Positions 49,795 through 60,903 of a stretch of 64,000 nucleotides of DNA are shown in pieces. Position 1 is the stretch's first letter. The number at the start of each line of letters is the position of its first letter. Made by a program: the position numbers and the translations under genes. The notes under the pieces were generated by a model, which was not told the origin of the DNA, ran no database searches, and saw only the letters and a list, made by a program, of their open reading frames with translations. This DNA comes from Datisca glomerata (lineage: Eukaryota; Streptophyta; Magnoliopsida; Cucurbitales; Datiscaceae): NCBI GenBank assembly GCA_003255025.1, contig QANY01009049.1, forward strand, positions 186,001 through 250,000. Reading direction: 5' to 3'.

Positions 49795-50080
49795 ACACGG
49801 GCAACACCTACGAATTCCAATTTGCTGATTATTTCAATTCCATTAGCTCTTTTGCATTCTGATGTATGGGGCCCCTCGCCCGTGCATTCTCTCTCTGGTT
49901 ATCGCATTCCTTTCTTAGAACTAATTCATAGGGGGTTAGTTCAAAGCTCGTTTATAGAATTTTTTATCAGTTCTCCTGCCATATACCTCACAAATGTGGT
50001 CGCAGAAAGGAATCATAGACACATATCAGAGAAAGGGTTCTTGCTCAAATCGAAGTCACATAAGTCACGTATTATAATTG
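49795..50080 (+). mobile_element. Copia integrase fragment, copy 1
   Basis: A frame with LLHSDVWGPSPVHSLSGYR matches the copia integrase core (HSDVWGPSPV...SGYRYF), and further on NVVAERNHRHI matches NGVAERKHRHL. The catalytic middle is deleted. A shorter, diverged copy is at 62908-63115. Confidence 0.85.
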
Positions 50081-50562
50081 AAGTGATTTCTGGGAGAACA
50101 AAGTGGATTTATGAACAAATTCTAGCATGAGAGGTCCAATGAGACAGAACATTGTTGGATGCATTCCTTCGCTAGCAGGGCTTCAGCCCATCTCAATTGA
50201 TGAGTGTGCCGGGGTGCGACCCATCAACCTACTAGCAATGGGGGAGAAAACATAGCATGTCGCAACAAAAGCTTGATTTGAGGCGTCAGTAAAACACTGC
50301 CATCTGTTCCAAAAATAAAAGCCCCTTAACACCTCGGGACGAGAGTGGGGGACGGCCCTACGCGCAGGCGACATCAGCACTGGCTCTACTTAGAATCGAA
50401 TCTTTCTGTTGGCTTTCCCAATTCATTTGTGAATAAGAATTCAAGGGCTTCGTTGTTCAGAGCATTCTTGTAAGCTATAAAGCGTAATGTTTCACTGAGG
50501 ATGGGTATTTTCTTAAGAACGATCTGTCGGCCAATGGAAGAAGGGAAGATTAAGATCTTAGC

Positions 50563-51198
50563 CTAATTGTCAAACCATCTATGCTCTATCCATTTCCCGC
50601 CCACCTTCCTAAAGAGGACTATCCCTTTCACTTCACCTGATGCAGACTCGTATGCTTTGTAGTAACAAACTTCCTTTATCACTGGCAAACTCTCCTTTGT
50701 ATGCTTGGGGTGGGGGAATGCCATAAGCAGATTTCTCCTTTCTTGTATGAACCAGATGTTGAGGACTACTCTAACTCCTTTTTTTTGGGAGTTCAAAAGT
50801 AACCTTTTTAGTGCTAGCTGAACGTAAAGTAATGGCTTTTGTGCAACGTCGAAAGGGTCCTGATGTAGTGGGATAGATAATTTTGTATCTAACTGTATAA
50901 AAGCAGGCGCAGATCTATGAATATGAGATGTTGCGCGAGTATCTATAGGACCCAAATTATCAATAACCTCTCCAAGCACGTTGAAAATTTGTCCTAGAGT
51001 CGCTGCTCCGACTGGAACACTTAGGGGAGCTCCTGTATCAATAACTTCCATTCCTCTCATTAGACCATCTGTAGCACTCATAGCTACAGCTCTAACTCGA
51101 TTATTTCCTAATAATTGCTGTACTTCACAAGTCACATTAATTTTTTGACCGACAGTATCTCGACCCTTAATTACCAGGGCGTTGTAAATATTAGGCAT
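50563..51198 (-). CDS. Chimeric ORF: plastid atpB N-terminal region fused to unrelated sequence
   Basis: From the first in-frame ATG (51198) to the stop at 50563 the frame is open for 211 codons. The first 100 or so residues are plastid ATP synthase beta; the last 105 are not atpB. That tail includes a stretch [18 protein letters not shown], then [24 protein letters not shown] sequence, and matches nothing I know. Open frames that fuse an ATP synthase piece to foreign sequence are a known hallmark of cytoplasmic-male-sterility ORFs in mitochondria, but there is no evidence here for expression. The frame stays open upstream of the ATG through 51258 without another start codon. Confidence 0.5.
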   Translation of the reverse strand: MPNIYNALVIKGRDTVGQKINVTCEVQQLLGNNRVRAVAMSATDGLMRGMEVIDTGAPLSVPVGAATLGQIFNVLGEVIDNLGPIDTRATSHIHRSAPAFIQLDTKLSIPLHQDPFDVAQKPLLYVQLALKRLLLNSQKKGVRVVLNIWFIQERRNLLMAFPHPKHTKESLPVIKEVCYYKAYESASGEVKGIVLFRKVGGKWIEHRWFDN

Positions 51199-51262
51199 TT
51201 TGCCAGGAGGAAAAGCTACATCCAATACCAGACCAATGATTTGAGCGATACGTCCCAAGTTT
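50880..51262 (-). pseudogene. atpB: atpB fragment (plastid ATP synthase beta subunit)
   Basis: Minus strand: [20 protein letters not shown], then [20 protein letters not shown] and on through [14 protein letters not shown]. This is the N-terminal beta-barrel domain of the CF1 beta subunit, lacking the first 18 or so residues and everything from the nucleotide-binding domain on, so no P-loop. Differences from the usual sequence (GGATLGRIF to [16 protein letters not shown] to RATSHIH) show decay without selection. Confidence 0.95.
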
Positions 51263-51289
51263 TTTGAAAATGCTGTAAGAAATGAAATG

Positions 51290-51830
51290 TCACAATATTT
51301 TTTTTATACATGTAAAAGTGATAGAAAAGAAAGAATATCGTTTACATATCCACCTAGTGTTTTGAATTTTTTGGAAATGATACAAAGAAAGATATCTATG
51401 TCCATAACAGAAGGTGGCAGAGGCATTGGTGAGTCCAAAAGGCATAACTAAAGAAACTGCCCTTTTATTAGTAAGGTAGGTTGCTTGCTTGTCACACAGG
51501 TCATCTTTGGCTCGTCTCCTTCCGGGATATGCACTTGGTAGTAGCCCGCCCGTAGATCCAACTTCGATCAGTCTCTCGCGCTTATTGATTAGGGTGAAGA
51601 AGTCTGCAATCAAAGTGGATACTTGTGTTGATGGTTAGGTCACTTTGTTGAGCGCCCGATAATCAATGTAAAAGGCTACCGATTTTTCTGGAATAAAGAA
51701 AACAAAGAGGGGCTCCCCAACAAAGGGGGTTTGGTTCCAGGCTCCAACTCGATCTTGTTGTAGACTGCCCTTCTAGGGAGCACTTGGCAACTCACTCGTG
51801 GGGCATGATACCCTTTCCTCAAGTACTTGC
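51290..51830 (-). mobile_element. Gypsy reverse transcriptase fragment
   Basis: Minus strand, in several frames: a piece like PLFVFF.PEKS...DYRALNKVT (about 51720-51640), then a GYYQV-like part and [16 protein letters not shown] (about 51455-51410) followed by a YVDDIL-like YVNDIL. These are the conserved boxes of Ty3/gypsy RT. Frameshifts and the D-to-N change in the catalytic box show that it is dead. Confidence 0.85.
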
Positions 51831-53224
51831 TGCACTTCCTGAGAAAGAAATCGTCTTGGTATTAGATTCGCTATTCTGATTTCATTGATGTATTGCTTCA
51901 TCCCCAAGGATTAGAACCACTTTTTACATGTTAGTGGAATCTTTATGCTCAAAACCCCGATACAAATAATCATTTATTTAGTACTTCCCAAGGAGCAGGA
52001 ATTGCCATTCTAACCCTTCTAAGGGGATTCCATCCGCAAACGTGAAAATCCCCGGGTTTATGTGTTTTTCGGAAACTAAAGTAGATCGTCAAGCTAAAAA
52101 TAGAGGAGTTTCATCACTACGAAAGATATGGTGTGGATGGCATACTGATAGATCTCCTATTCATTCTAGATCCAGCTGAAAAGAGCCATTTTTATATTAG
52201 TAAAGTGCTAACGCGCCCCTGCAATCTTTCTAAAGCAAGAAGCGAGAAACTTGGACTTTCAGAAAGCAAGAGCAACCTATCTTACTAATAATAATAAAGG
52301 GTCTTGGCTAGAAGGTTTACTAGAGCAAGGGGGCGCGAGAAGAGAAGGAGAGCTATTTAGTCTATGAGTAGGACTGAAATTTCAAGCGCTCCTAGCTCAG
52401 AAACCACACAGAGACAAAGACATGGAGGCCCAGTCCAACTCATAAATCATAGACTAACAAATATACGTGACATACACAACCTGCATGAAGTTTTCATCTT
52501 AATCAATCAAAATGGAAGCTGTTCTAACAAATGGAGTTGAATGTGTTGCGTTAATAAATGAATCCTTACAGCGAAACTCAAAAAAGATGAAAGAGAAACC
52601 TATATACATACGTATACGTACTGAAATATTTCAAATGATTAGTGATAACCCGAATCTGTATTTTTTTATATTTCTATCAAAAATGATATATGAAAAACTG
52701 AACGAATTGTTGTGAATCAATTCCAATCTCCAAGTTGAAAAAAGAATCAAATATTCATTGATCAAATCATTCACTTCATCATAGTCTGGCTTCTAATGCT
52801 TTGTATGTAGGCAGGCCAGGTCCAACCCTTTAAAGTTGTTCTCCTCATCTTTCAGAGAAAGAAGTAACCCGTCTTGCTTGAAAGAAAGAAGACATGCCTC
52901 GACTTTCCCCATTGATTGATTGAGGAACAGGGACAAATGGTAGTTGGCACCTAGCCGTTAGCGTTCCGATCGATCTTATATATGATACCAGCAGACGCAC
53001 TTGGTACTTCCATGCGCCAATCAAGGCTAGTGGAGCGAAGAGAGCCAAAAAAGGTGAGCGCCTTTACGCGAGCCTTATTGAAAGGGCTCCTTACTATAGA
53101 ACAAAGCAAGGGATTGAGCTGCGTGGCTGTATACCACAAGATACATAGGGATAGTTCTAATCTAAAGAAGCTCAAAGGAGCTCTTCTTCAATCCATTTAT
53201 AGATTCTCCCCTATGTCTAGCTCG
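51831..53224. other. Spacer, partly plastid-like
   Basis: 52512-52800 is AT-rich and looks like plastid intergenic DNA (ATTCATTGATCAAATCATTC near 52754 resembles a plastid spacer), but I cannot place it. The open frame 52982-53443 joins unassigned sequence to the cemA piece and is not a gene. Confidence 0.4.
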
Positions 53225-53360
53225 GCAAATATAATATGTTTTGTTATTCTAAGTGGTTATTCTAGTCTAGGTAATGAAGAACTTGTTATTCTTAACTCTT
53301 GGGTGCAAGAGTTCCTATATAACTTAAGCGACACAATAAAAGCTTTTTTTATTTCATCCT
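53225..53360 (+). pseudogene. cemA: cemA fragment (plastid envelope membrane protein), copy 1
   Basis: The plus strand encodes [20 protein letters not shown] followed by [10 protein letters not shown], a conserved part of plastid CemA. It is embedded in an unrelated longer frame. A partner copy lies inverted at 53838-53945. Confidence 0.88.
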
Positions 53361-53521
53361 TCAGAGACTACGAGTGTAATAGGAGCATCTGTCGACAAAA
53401 GGATCACCCTCTGATTGTGGGGCATTTTATGCACTTGATGTAGACCAGAAATAAGAGGCTTCCCAGTGGGCTGGGCTAGGAGAGTAACCGCCTATTCACT
53501 CTCCTTTAGCCGATTCAGATA

Positions 53522-53707
53522 CCGGTAACCCAAATTCTCGAGTTTGAATAGGGTTGGGGTTAATCATATTGAAAAGTGGCATGGCTTCGGTTTCGATGAA
53601 AATATAAAGAATATAACCTACTATCCACGCCAGATCCCCTAAACTACCTACATATAAAGATGAGAGTTGTTGAAGAGCCTTAAGGGATCCTCCCTTTTTA
53701 TAAGTAC
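53522..53707. repeat. Direct repeat copy 2 (partner at 41188)
   Basis: Second copy of the 190-bp repeat. On the minus strand it holds the start of a 75-aa frame (53723-53496) whose LGDLAWIVGYIL...ETEAMPLFNM part equals the N-terminus of the ORF at 41323-40940. Downstream of the shared part the two frames differ. Confidence 0.9.
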
Positions 53708-53837
53708 GTAAGCTCTTTTCCACGGCATATTTTGACTCTTATCTTCGCTTCCTTCATGCGCTTTCTGGTTCTTGGCTGAACTAGTAGGTCCTTCCAATGG
53801 AATCCTATACATAAATCAGTTAACAAAAGAATAGAAA

Positions 53838-53945
53838 AAGCTTTCATTGTGTCACTTAAGTTATATATGAACTCTTACACCTAAGAGTTAAGAATAACAA
53901 GTTCTTCATTACCTAGAATAGAATGACCACTTAAAATAACAAGCA
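53838..53945 (-). pseudogene. cemA: cemA fragment, copy 2 (inverted)
   Basis: Reverse complement of the segment at about 53238-53346 (AATAACAAGTTCTTCATTAC against GTAATGAAGAACTTGTTATT), with about ten differences. The two copies form an imperfect inverted repeat with a 490-bp spacer that contains the 190-bp direct repeat. Confidence 0.85.
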
Positions 53946-54849
53946 ATAAAGCAGTGCACTAGGAAAGAAAGAGGAGCTGTATACAATTAAAAAGCTGAAA
54001 AGCACAGAAAGAAAAAGGAAGGTCCACCAGGAGACATTCATACATAAACCGCTCTGCCATAGTTGTTCTTTGCCGCCCCATTGTTATGTAGTTTAGTTTC
54101 ATTTTACATCTGGTACTACCATACTTGCTTGTTCAATTATTGATGTCTCTCAACCTGTCACTGAAGTCACCCACGTGCTCGAACGATCTATAAATATATG
54201 AGTTTTTCTTATCTTCATAATTAATAGATTTATGTGATAAAAGATTATATATATATANAATTTCTTTTTTGATTCGATAATGAGTAGTATATTTCAAAAT
54301 CATTTTGTTTTTTATAATGAATTAATTAGTTTTTTTCATATGAATCACATTTGTTTAAATCTTTCTTTTGAGCCATACATCTCTTACCAGCCCTTGACAT
54401 ATGAACAATAAAACCTGTCCTTAACGGGATGGTACTGACTTTCATACCTGCAATGGTAGTTTAGTAAAGACTTCTAAGCTTGTTCTAGTCCCTAGTTCCT
54501 AGTTGCTACTGTCTTTTAATAGCTTCCAAGGCTTCCTAAAAGTCAGAAAAGAGAAGGACAAAACAACACAGATTAGATGGAGCTCGGGGCGTGGTTGTTC
54601 CAGTAATCCAATATGGATGCTGGCGAAGAGCTGAGTTGAGTCTTCTAGTCTAGTCATATCTTCTCCTTTTTCTCCAAGGAGAACTAAGAACATAAATACA
54701 ATTGCGAAGAGATTGCCTACTTTTGAGCTCCCCTAAAAAAAGGAGCAGGAGTAGTCCTCAACATTTCGGGGCCCTCTTCATCGACCTAGTCGACCAATCA
54801 TACAAGATTTAGGGCATCTCTTAAATACCATGCTTGTAGGGCCGCCACA
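53946..54849. other. Spacer
   Basis: No gene recognised. An undetermined base is present at 54258 within a short AT run. Confidence 0.5.
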
Positions 54850-55165
54850 TGAAGCTCATCAGATGACAAATAAAGAGCATGGCTATCTTCGCATCGAACT
54901 TCCCGACCCATGGTAACCAACGTACCCATTCCCTTGGTCTATCGCTTGTAAAGCATCCTAGGTAGTTCTCTAAGCATCGGTTAACCACCTCAGTCTGGCC
55001 ATCTGGGAGTGGAAAGCTGTACTCATGTTAAATTGCGTCCCTTATAAATGAAAGAGCTCCTACCATAAATGGCTAATGAAGACCGGGTCCCCTTTCGCTG
55101 ACAATTGAGTGTAGCATTCCATGCAATGAAGATATTCTCGAAAAAGATCTGAGCGAGTCTTGCCC
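54850..55165 (-). mobile_element. Gypsy integrase fragment
   Basis: Minus strand: a piece like LHGMLHSIVSERGPG, then, after a frameshift, STAFHSQ and DGQTEVVNRCLENYLG (about 55020-54960). These match the gypsy integrase core end (IVSDRDPVFTS...TAFHPQTDGQTEVVNRCLE). The second catalytic Asp context is altered and the frame broken. Confidence 0.85.
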
Positions 55166-55191
55166 ATTTAAGGAATATGGATGGGATAGTG

Positions 55192-55405
55192 GAAAAAATG
55201 GGAAAAGTTTTTCCCTCGCGTCTCGGTCACTTTTACTTTTTTGTTATTTCGTAATCCCCAGGGTATGATACCTTATAGCTTCACAGTTACAAGTCATTTT
55301 CTCATTACTTTGGGTCTATCATTTTCTATTTTTATTGGTATTACTATAGTGGGATTTCAAAGAAATGAGCTTCATTTTTTAAGCTTCTCATTACCAGTGT
55401 ACAAC
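55192..55405 (+). pseudogene. atp6: atp6 fragment (mitochondrial ATP synthase subunit a)
   Basis: About 70 codons: FFPRVSVTFTFLLFRNPQGM, then IPYSFTVTSHFLITLGLSFS and IGITIVGFQRNELHFLSF. This is the central membrane region of mitochondrial subunit a. The conserved arginine region further downstream is missing, as is the N-terminus. It directly follows the gypsy fragment. Confidence 0.93.
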
Positions 55406-56371
55406 AATAACAATGTTAGCCAATTAGCAAAGATCAAGCGAACTCACTCAACCTCACCTACACCAAAGACTTAACATACCTATAAAAGACCAAGCAAGAA
55501 GAATGTTCGCCTACCTGGCCTTGCCGTCATGTTCACTGCTACTGACATATGATACATCGCTAGCCATCCGTTTTCTTTCATTCAAGCCTTGGAGGAGCAT
55601 ATATTGAGATAGGATTGAATGCCATGCCCCTAAAAAGCCGGGTAGCAATAGGAGAATAGGTAGGCCTTGTGAGCGGCACATCATTAGGAATGGATTCAAT
55701 CAACGGATTCCCCTTACCTCCTGGATCCACTGGGCGAGTGGAAGACATTGAGAAGGGCTTAACATCCCTTGCAGGGCTTTGAGGCTGACGAAAGTTGCGC
55801 TCCTCCGATTTTTAATTCTTGGAAAAAAGAACGCCTTGAGACAGAAGATTGTACTTGGAAATGGAAGCTCTGTCATATCGCCGATAAATTGACTAAGAAA
55901 TGAAATAGTTGATTCGTTTAATCAGGGCCGCGTCGTGGTATATTAAATCATGCCCTTCCTTTAATGAAAAGTAGTTGATTGGTAATTAATGTGCGCTCCT
56001 GTGGGAGTCGAACCCACCACATAGGCTTTTTCCTTGTTCTACCGCGATGAACTAAAGAGCGTGAGGGAGATTGGATCTATCAGGAATGCTATTTCATTTA
56101 AAACTCTGGCGTCTTTCGGATGCTTGAAGGCCCCGTTGACCCGAAGTGATTTAGAAAGATTGTTATTTATCGATTATGGTCGGTCATGGTATCCATAGCC
56201 TTGCTTCTTTTTTGGCCAAATCTGTCTTTTGTTTTACTTCCCCTATTCGTCGAGCATGATTGACTCGACTCTTTTATCTGCCTCTCGTCCTCTCACTTCG
56301 TTTCATTCTTCTTCTGTATCGTCGCTTGAATGAAGACATCCGATTGGCCCGAATTTCCCAAATGCCCACCA
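55406..56371. other. Spacer with a tRNA-like relic
   Basis: No protein gene recognised. A degenerate tRNA-like sequence lies on the minus strand at about 55993-56062. Confidence 0.5.
55993..56062 (-). pseudogene. tRNA-like relic
   Basis: The minus strand has CGCTCTTTAGTTCATCGCGG with a D-arm like that of trnW-type tRNAs, and a good T-arm GTGGGTTCGACTCCCAC closing on GGAGCGC. The anticodon stem (CAAGG...CTATG) contains a mismatch and an A-rich loop, so the identity cannot be assigned. Confidence 0.5.
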
Positions 56372-56510
56372 CCGACCACCGTAGGAGGTGTGATGTACAT
56401 GCACTCATTTCAAGGGGGTGCAACACTTCTCAGTTTGGGCCTCATATTTATCATATATACCATGTTTGTATGGTGGCGCGATGTTCTATGTGAATCCACA
56501 TTTGAAGTAC
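56372..56510 (+). pseudogene. cox3: cox3 fragment (cytochrome c oxidase subunit 3)
   Basis: About 42 codons: [20 protein letters not shown], then [18 protein letters not shown]. This is the first long membrane region of mitochondrial subunit 3. The match ends just after DVLCEST, where RESTLEG would follow. Both ends of the gene are missing. Confidence 0.94.
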
Positions 56511-57736
56511 CAAATGTGTGCTCCCGTCTGGCGACTAAGAAAGAAAGAGATTTGCGCTTGAATTGAAGTGATGAGGTCGCAAAGAGGGAAGTAGGGCTCG
56601 TATTGAAATGCTTTCCTCCGTCAAAAGGCGACCATCTTTCAATACTAGCTGTTACGTTACGCTGTCGTTTTTCCAGCTTCATTGAATAGCATGGCGTGGG
56701 GCTAAGGTCACTTAAGTGGGAGAGCCTTGTTATGGGTGACCTTATTGCACGATTCAGAGAGTAACCAACCGCATACTCATTTAGGGGCTGCTGCTCGAGG
56801 AGAACGCTATTTCCTTTGTCTTTTTTATTTATTATTCGGCTAAGTCGGTATCTGATTCCTCTCTTTCTGCTTCATCCGTTGATGCGCCATGCTTCAGTTG
56901 ATTATTCTGCTTTCTCTTCCTGCACTGTTACTATCTTTGCTTTGGGAGCAGTGGGCCGTATTTATTTTATAAGAATAATCGGGCAATGGAAAGCGCAGTG
57001 CGCCTGGTGCTGCTTTCTTTTTTAATGATATACCAATCAAAATGGAGGGCCATTTGTGTTTGCAGTACAAAAGCTCAGACACTCTCTTCTGGAACATCCC
57101 GTTCGGCTCATATCGAAAACAGATCTGCTCAAGTATTTGCTCTCGAGCCTTTTTTAAAGGATAAGTACCAAGAGGTTATGGATTCTAAAAAAGATCCATG
57201 ATCTTTCCCTAATGTTGTACGATAAGCAAGTGAATGATGGTATCCAATCAATTGTCTGAAGCTCCTGAGTCTCAGGGCCCCTTATATCCTTCTCAAAATC
57301 TCAGAAGATCCACACTCCTATTGATCTATTTTTCTCCTATGGCTCCTACTCTCTTGACTTGAGCACAAGTCTTTCAAAAAGAGAAAAAATCATGGAAGCG
57401 GACTTTTCCTTTTCATTCACTTAGATCTTTTCCGTTTCATCGATTTTGTCCGGATCCTCATTTTCTTCTGAAAAAAGGGAAGGAGAAGTATCTTCTTCGG
57501 TGGATCTCTCTTGTTCCTATTTAGTCCCCTTCGTTTCAGAAGTTGTTTCTATTTCTACATCTGTTTCTTCCTCGCTTTACCCCCTTTCAGGGCTTGGGTA
57601 CGAGAACATAATTGGAAGAAATAAGGGTCGAAGTTTAGACCACTCACACTAGTTCTACCTATAGAAAAGATCATCAGAGAGGAGACCACTCATTTATGAT
57701 TCTAGCCGAGAAGACTAGTAAAAGGAAGGATCAAGA
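56511..57736. other. Spacer
   Basis: No recognised gene. Open frames at 56816-57025 and 57446-57652 are Ser/Phe-rich and without known domains. Confidence 0.5.
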
Positions 57737-57808
57737 ATGTCATATATTTCAGGAGCTAGATCAGTTGCCGAAAAACAAGTAAGAATTGCCTCAACAAAAA
57801 TTGATGGA
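57737..57808 (+). pseudogene. rps13: rps13 5' fragment (mitochondrial ribosomal protein S13)
   Basis: ATG at 57737 opens MSYISGARSVAEKQVRIAST and KIDG, matching the N-terminus of plant mitochondrial S13. Homology stops after KIDG, before the IGPKKA motif, and plastid ndhB begins on the other strand within about 20-30 bp. Confidence 0.88.
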
Positions 57809-57829
57809 AACTCTGTTATAGCCAGAGGA

Positions 57830-58155
57830 AAATGTACATTCCTCCTAGAGTAGCTGTTAATATGAATAACATAAACTCTATTATAGCCATTTCTGTACAT
57901 TCAATGTACTCTACGGATAGAGGAATACATAGAGTTGAACATAGTAAAATAAGAAATTGAAAGATTTCGTTGAAATTGTTCGTTTTAAAATTTCCCGAAA
58001 AGCTAATCATAGGTTCTTCTTTCCATCAGAACAATAAGGCCGTTATGCTCATTACTAAACTTGTTGAAGAGATGAAATATAAAAAAATGTATATATTTTT
58101 TATCAGAGGTTGAATCAATCATCAGAAGAAGAATTAGGATACATTTTCGGAAAAC
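57830..58155 (-). pseudogene. ndhB: ndhB exon 1 fragment (plastid NDH complex)
   Basis: Minus strand: ILLLMIDSTSD near 58125, then, after frameshifts, [20 protein letters not shown] and [20 protein letters not shown], followed by [14 protein letters not shown]. These match the N-terminal part of plastid NdhB. The region between is degraded (RREEPMISF has become RRTYD and a shift). Confidence 0.93.
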
Positions 58156-58270
58156 TATGACGAGAGTTTCACCTTTTGAAGCCCCAGTCGCGTAGGGCGA
58201 TCTGACCAAGCCGAGTCAGAAAGGCTTTGATGAATCAAGGTTCATATTAGGGAAATGAGAGTGAGGGGAA

Positions 58271-58333
58271 GATTCGGTCTTCAAAATCGAAGTATTGATA
58301 GGAATATCGGGGGTTCGAATCCCTCTCCATCCG
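58271..58333 (+). pseudogene. trnS-UGA: Mitochondrial trnS-UGA fragment
   Basis: 3' two-thirds of a mitochondrial tRNA-Ser: variable arm GTATTGATAGGAATATC, T-arm GGGGGTTCGAATCCCTC and acceptor TCCATCCG. The 5' acceptor and D-arm are missing. Where TCTTGAAAA is expected, the anticodon loop reads TCTTCAAAA, so the UGA anticodon itself is changed. Confidence 0.82.
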
Positions 58334-60831
58334 CGAAGTCGGGGATGTAAAAGAGGGCTTTCTCGTATAAAGGAAGTGTTGAGCTTTCTCACTATACAAT
58401 GACCACTACGAATGGAGGACCAACGATGATGAAGGAGGAGGAGTAGGAGCAAGCCTTTAATTGAAGTAGGGGAGGAATCGAAGCGCAAAAATTCTGAGGT
58501 AATGCCACGATGATCTATATGGAAGGGTAGTTTTTTTTCTTACGCCACGACAATCAAATCGAGATTCTTGGATTTTTCGAACAAAGCATCAATCCGTGTT
58601 TGAGTAAACCTATTTATTTCTTGTTCTAAGACTAATAGTTCTAGCAGTCGACTCACTTCTTTCAAATTATTTCTCATTATTAAGAAAAGGTAACAATGAT
58701 AAAATGTAGGCAGGGGTTCATGACGAGTGGGCATGAACTGTAACCAAACAAACAAAAGTTTGCCAACCACGAATTCCTGAATCGGAACCACCCTGTAAAG
58801 TAAAGAGCCTCGCCTAAAGGACCATACCCGGAGTTGAGAACAAGATCGAAAGCGCAACTTCTAATTCGAAGCATGAAAGTGGTCAGGTCACTTAGAGCTG
58901 GAAGAGAGAGGAGTGGCCTTATAGAAGATTGGGGGTTGCTCAAAATCTGTCAAATACGAGCCCTTCTTTCTATGTGCAATCTACGGTCTTTAGCTTATTA
59001 TTATTATTATTATAGAAAAAGACTCAAAAACTAGGGTTCCACACCTTAGCCCTGGTTGAATATGTTTGTTACTAATCGAACAAATCACCTCTGAGGATTC
59101 AATATGAAACAGAAAGGTCTTCCTTTAACCCTGAAAGTCATCCTGTAGATAGGTTTATCACCGATATGGGTTCACCTTCAATAACTACAACCTTAACACT
59201 GCGTTCCGAGGCCGCTCTTGACGCTGACACTGCTCTGGGCAACCCTCGTTGCTTCTATCACCCGTGAGTTGCGAAAACTTCCTTTTTGATAGGTCTCCTA
59301 CGAAAGCATTTTTCTCCTTAAAGGAAGATTGAGCAAGCTCAAATTGACGTAACATGAAACCTATTAGTCTGAAAACTCCATGGAGAGCAACAAAAGTCCA
59401 CAGATCACCTGATTAACACCAATAAGTAAAATCTCCTTATGCTTCAGGACCCCATAGTAACAACAAAGAGTGTGCTAAACTATTATCACACCTCCTACGG
59501 TGGTTTCCAAAGCTCCGAGTGAATCCGAAATAGGCCATGGACTTGGATCTACCAAATGATAAGAATTCCTCTAAGATTCAATCATAAACCACTTTGCGTG
59601 ATGTCATCTATGACAAATAATGAAAATCGTCTCAATTGGAACAAAGTTAAGGCATACCTGAAAGCTGCCAATGTCACTGAAGCAACTAAGGGATCTATAC
59701 TAATCCAATGCCACAACATGAAGGGGGACAAGTCACTACTCAGGAACCTGCATCGATACAAACTAATCCAAGACCTTCTGCCAGCGCTAACTCCATCCGA
59801 GCTTGCACTGCCACTTGAAGTGAAATGCCTGTGAGATCCCCTCAAGTTCTGTAATTTGAAGGAGGTTCTGAGAATGAAAAACTTCGAAGTCATTTTCTTT
59901 GTCCCCAGGAATCGAAGTTCCAAAAGCAGACGAAAGCACTATGGAACCGGACCTTCTCACTACCGCTCAATTCATTACCAGGAAGAGGCAAATTCATTTT
60001 TTTAGTAAGGGTGAGTTGAAAAAGTGAAGAAGGAAGAATGTATCCAAACGAATGCATCGACAGATTTGATTATCCCTTTTTTAGAAATCCCCTCTTCACC
60101 TCCTAGTACGACTTTTCATTTCATGTTCGGTTTTTCAATAAGTAGTTAGTTGCGGGCTAAGAAGCCTCGTAGTCAGATTTCACATTGATTGAAGCTGCTG
60201 TTGGAGAGAAGGCCCCAGTCAGACCTGCAAGCACCGGGTAGTACGCAACGACTATTTTCAATGATACAATGTGTACTCATAGTCCAACTTTTAGCGGTAG
60301 TCAGCTTCCTTATTGAGTAAGCGTTGGTGTTTCTGAAAATGTCAAGCCGAAACCCTTGCCTTACACAGTGTCCCCCATATCGTCTCAAAGTTCGATAAAG
60401 CCAAGCTTGAGAAGGCGGAAGTTAAGGCTAAAAGAATGATTTAGGGGCATTGATGTGTTCAAATTAGATTGCAGAGCTTCCGTTCAGCGAGCCAGCACAG
60501 GCTTTGAGGCCAAGTAAGACAAGCACTTGCATACAGAAAGACCCGGGACCTTCACAATGCTTTGTACCTTCATGAGACAATCACCTTTGCCTCAATTGTT
60601 TCATAGATTTCTAATTATTCATTAGAAAAAAATATGATTTAGAGTATAGACGCATACGAATAAAAAAAAAAAAGAAAAATCATTCTCAGAAAGAAGAATC
60701 AGAGTCTATTTAATATTAGACTCTTAAACAGAAGGTTGTTAAAAAAAAGGGGGCAATCTTTATTCTGATATGATATAGAATATTATGATGTATAAGATAT
60801 ATTTTATTATATGGAATAGGCATAGCATACT
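58334..60831. other. Mitochondrial-type spacer with unassigned ORFs
   Basis: Minus-strand 58540-58857 (105 aa) has a charged, helical C-terminus (LKEVSRLLELLVLEQEIN) unlike random sequence but not recognised. Plus-strand 59556-59834 (92 aa) is Lys/Leu-rich and also unassigned. A (TTA)n microsatellite lies at about 58997-59014. Confidence 0.45.
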
Positions 60832-60903
60832 CTAGGACGGAAGGATTCGAACCTCTGAATAGCGGTACCAAAACCCGTTGCCTTACCACTTGGCCACGCC
60901 CAA
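60832..60903 (-). tRNA. trnQ-UUG: Plastid-type trnQ-UUG
   Basis: 72 nt on the minus strand: D-arm GGCCAAGTGGTAAGGC, anticodon loop TTTTGGT (UUG) and T-arm AGGTTCGAATCCT. It is close to plastid tRNA-Gln. Differences are a T for G at acceptor position 2 and an anticodon-side change (GGTCCCGC to GGTACCGC). Plant mitochondria often keep a plastid-derived trnQ, so it may have been functional in its source genome. Confidence 0.85.
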
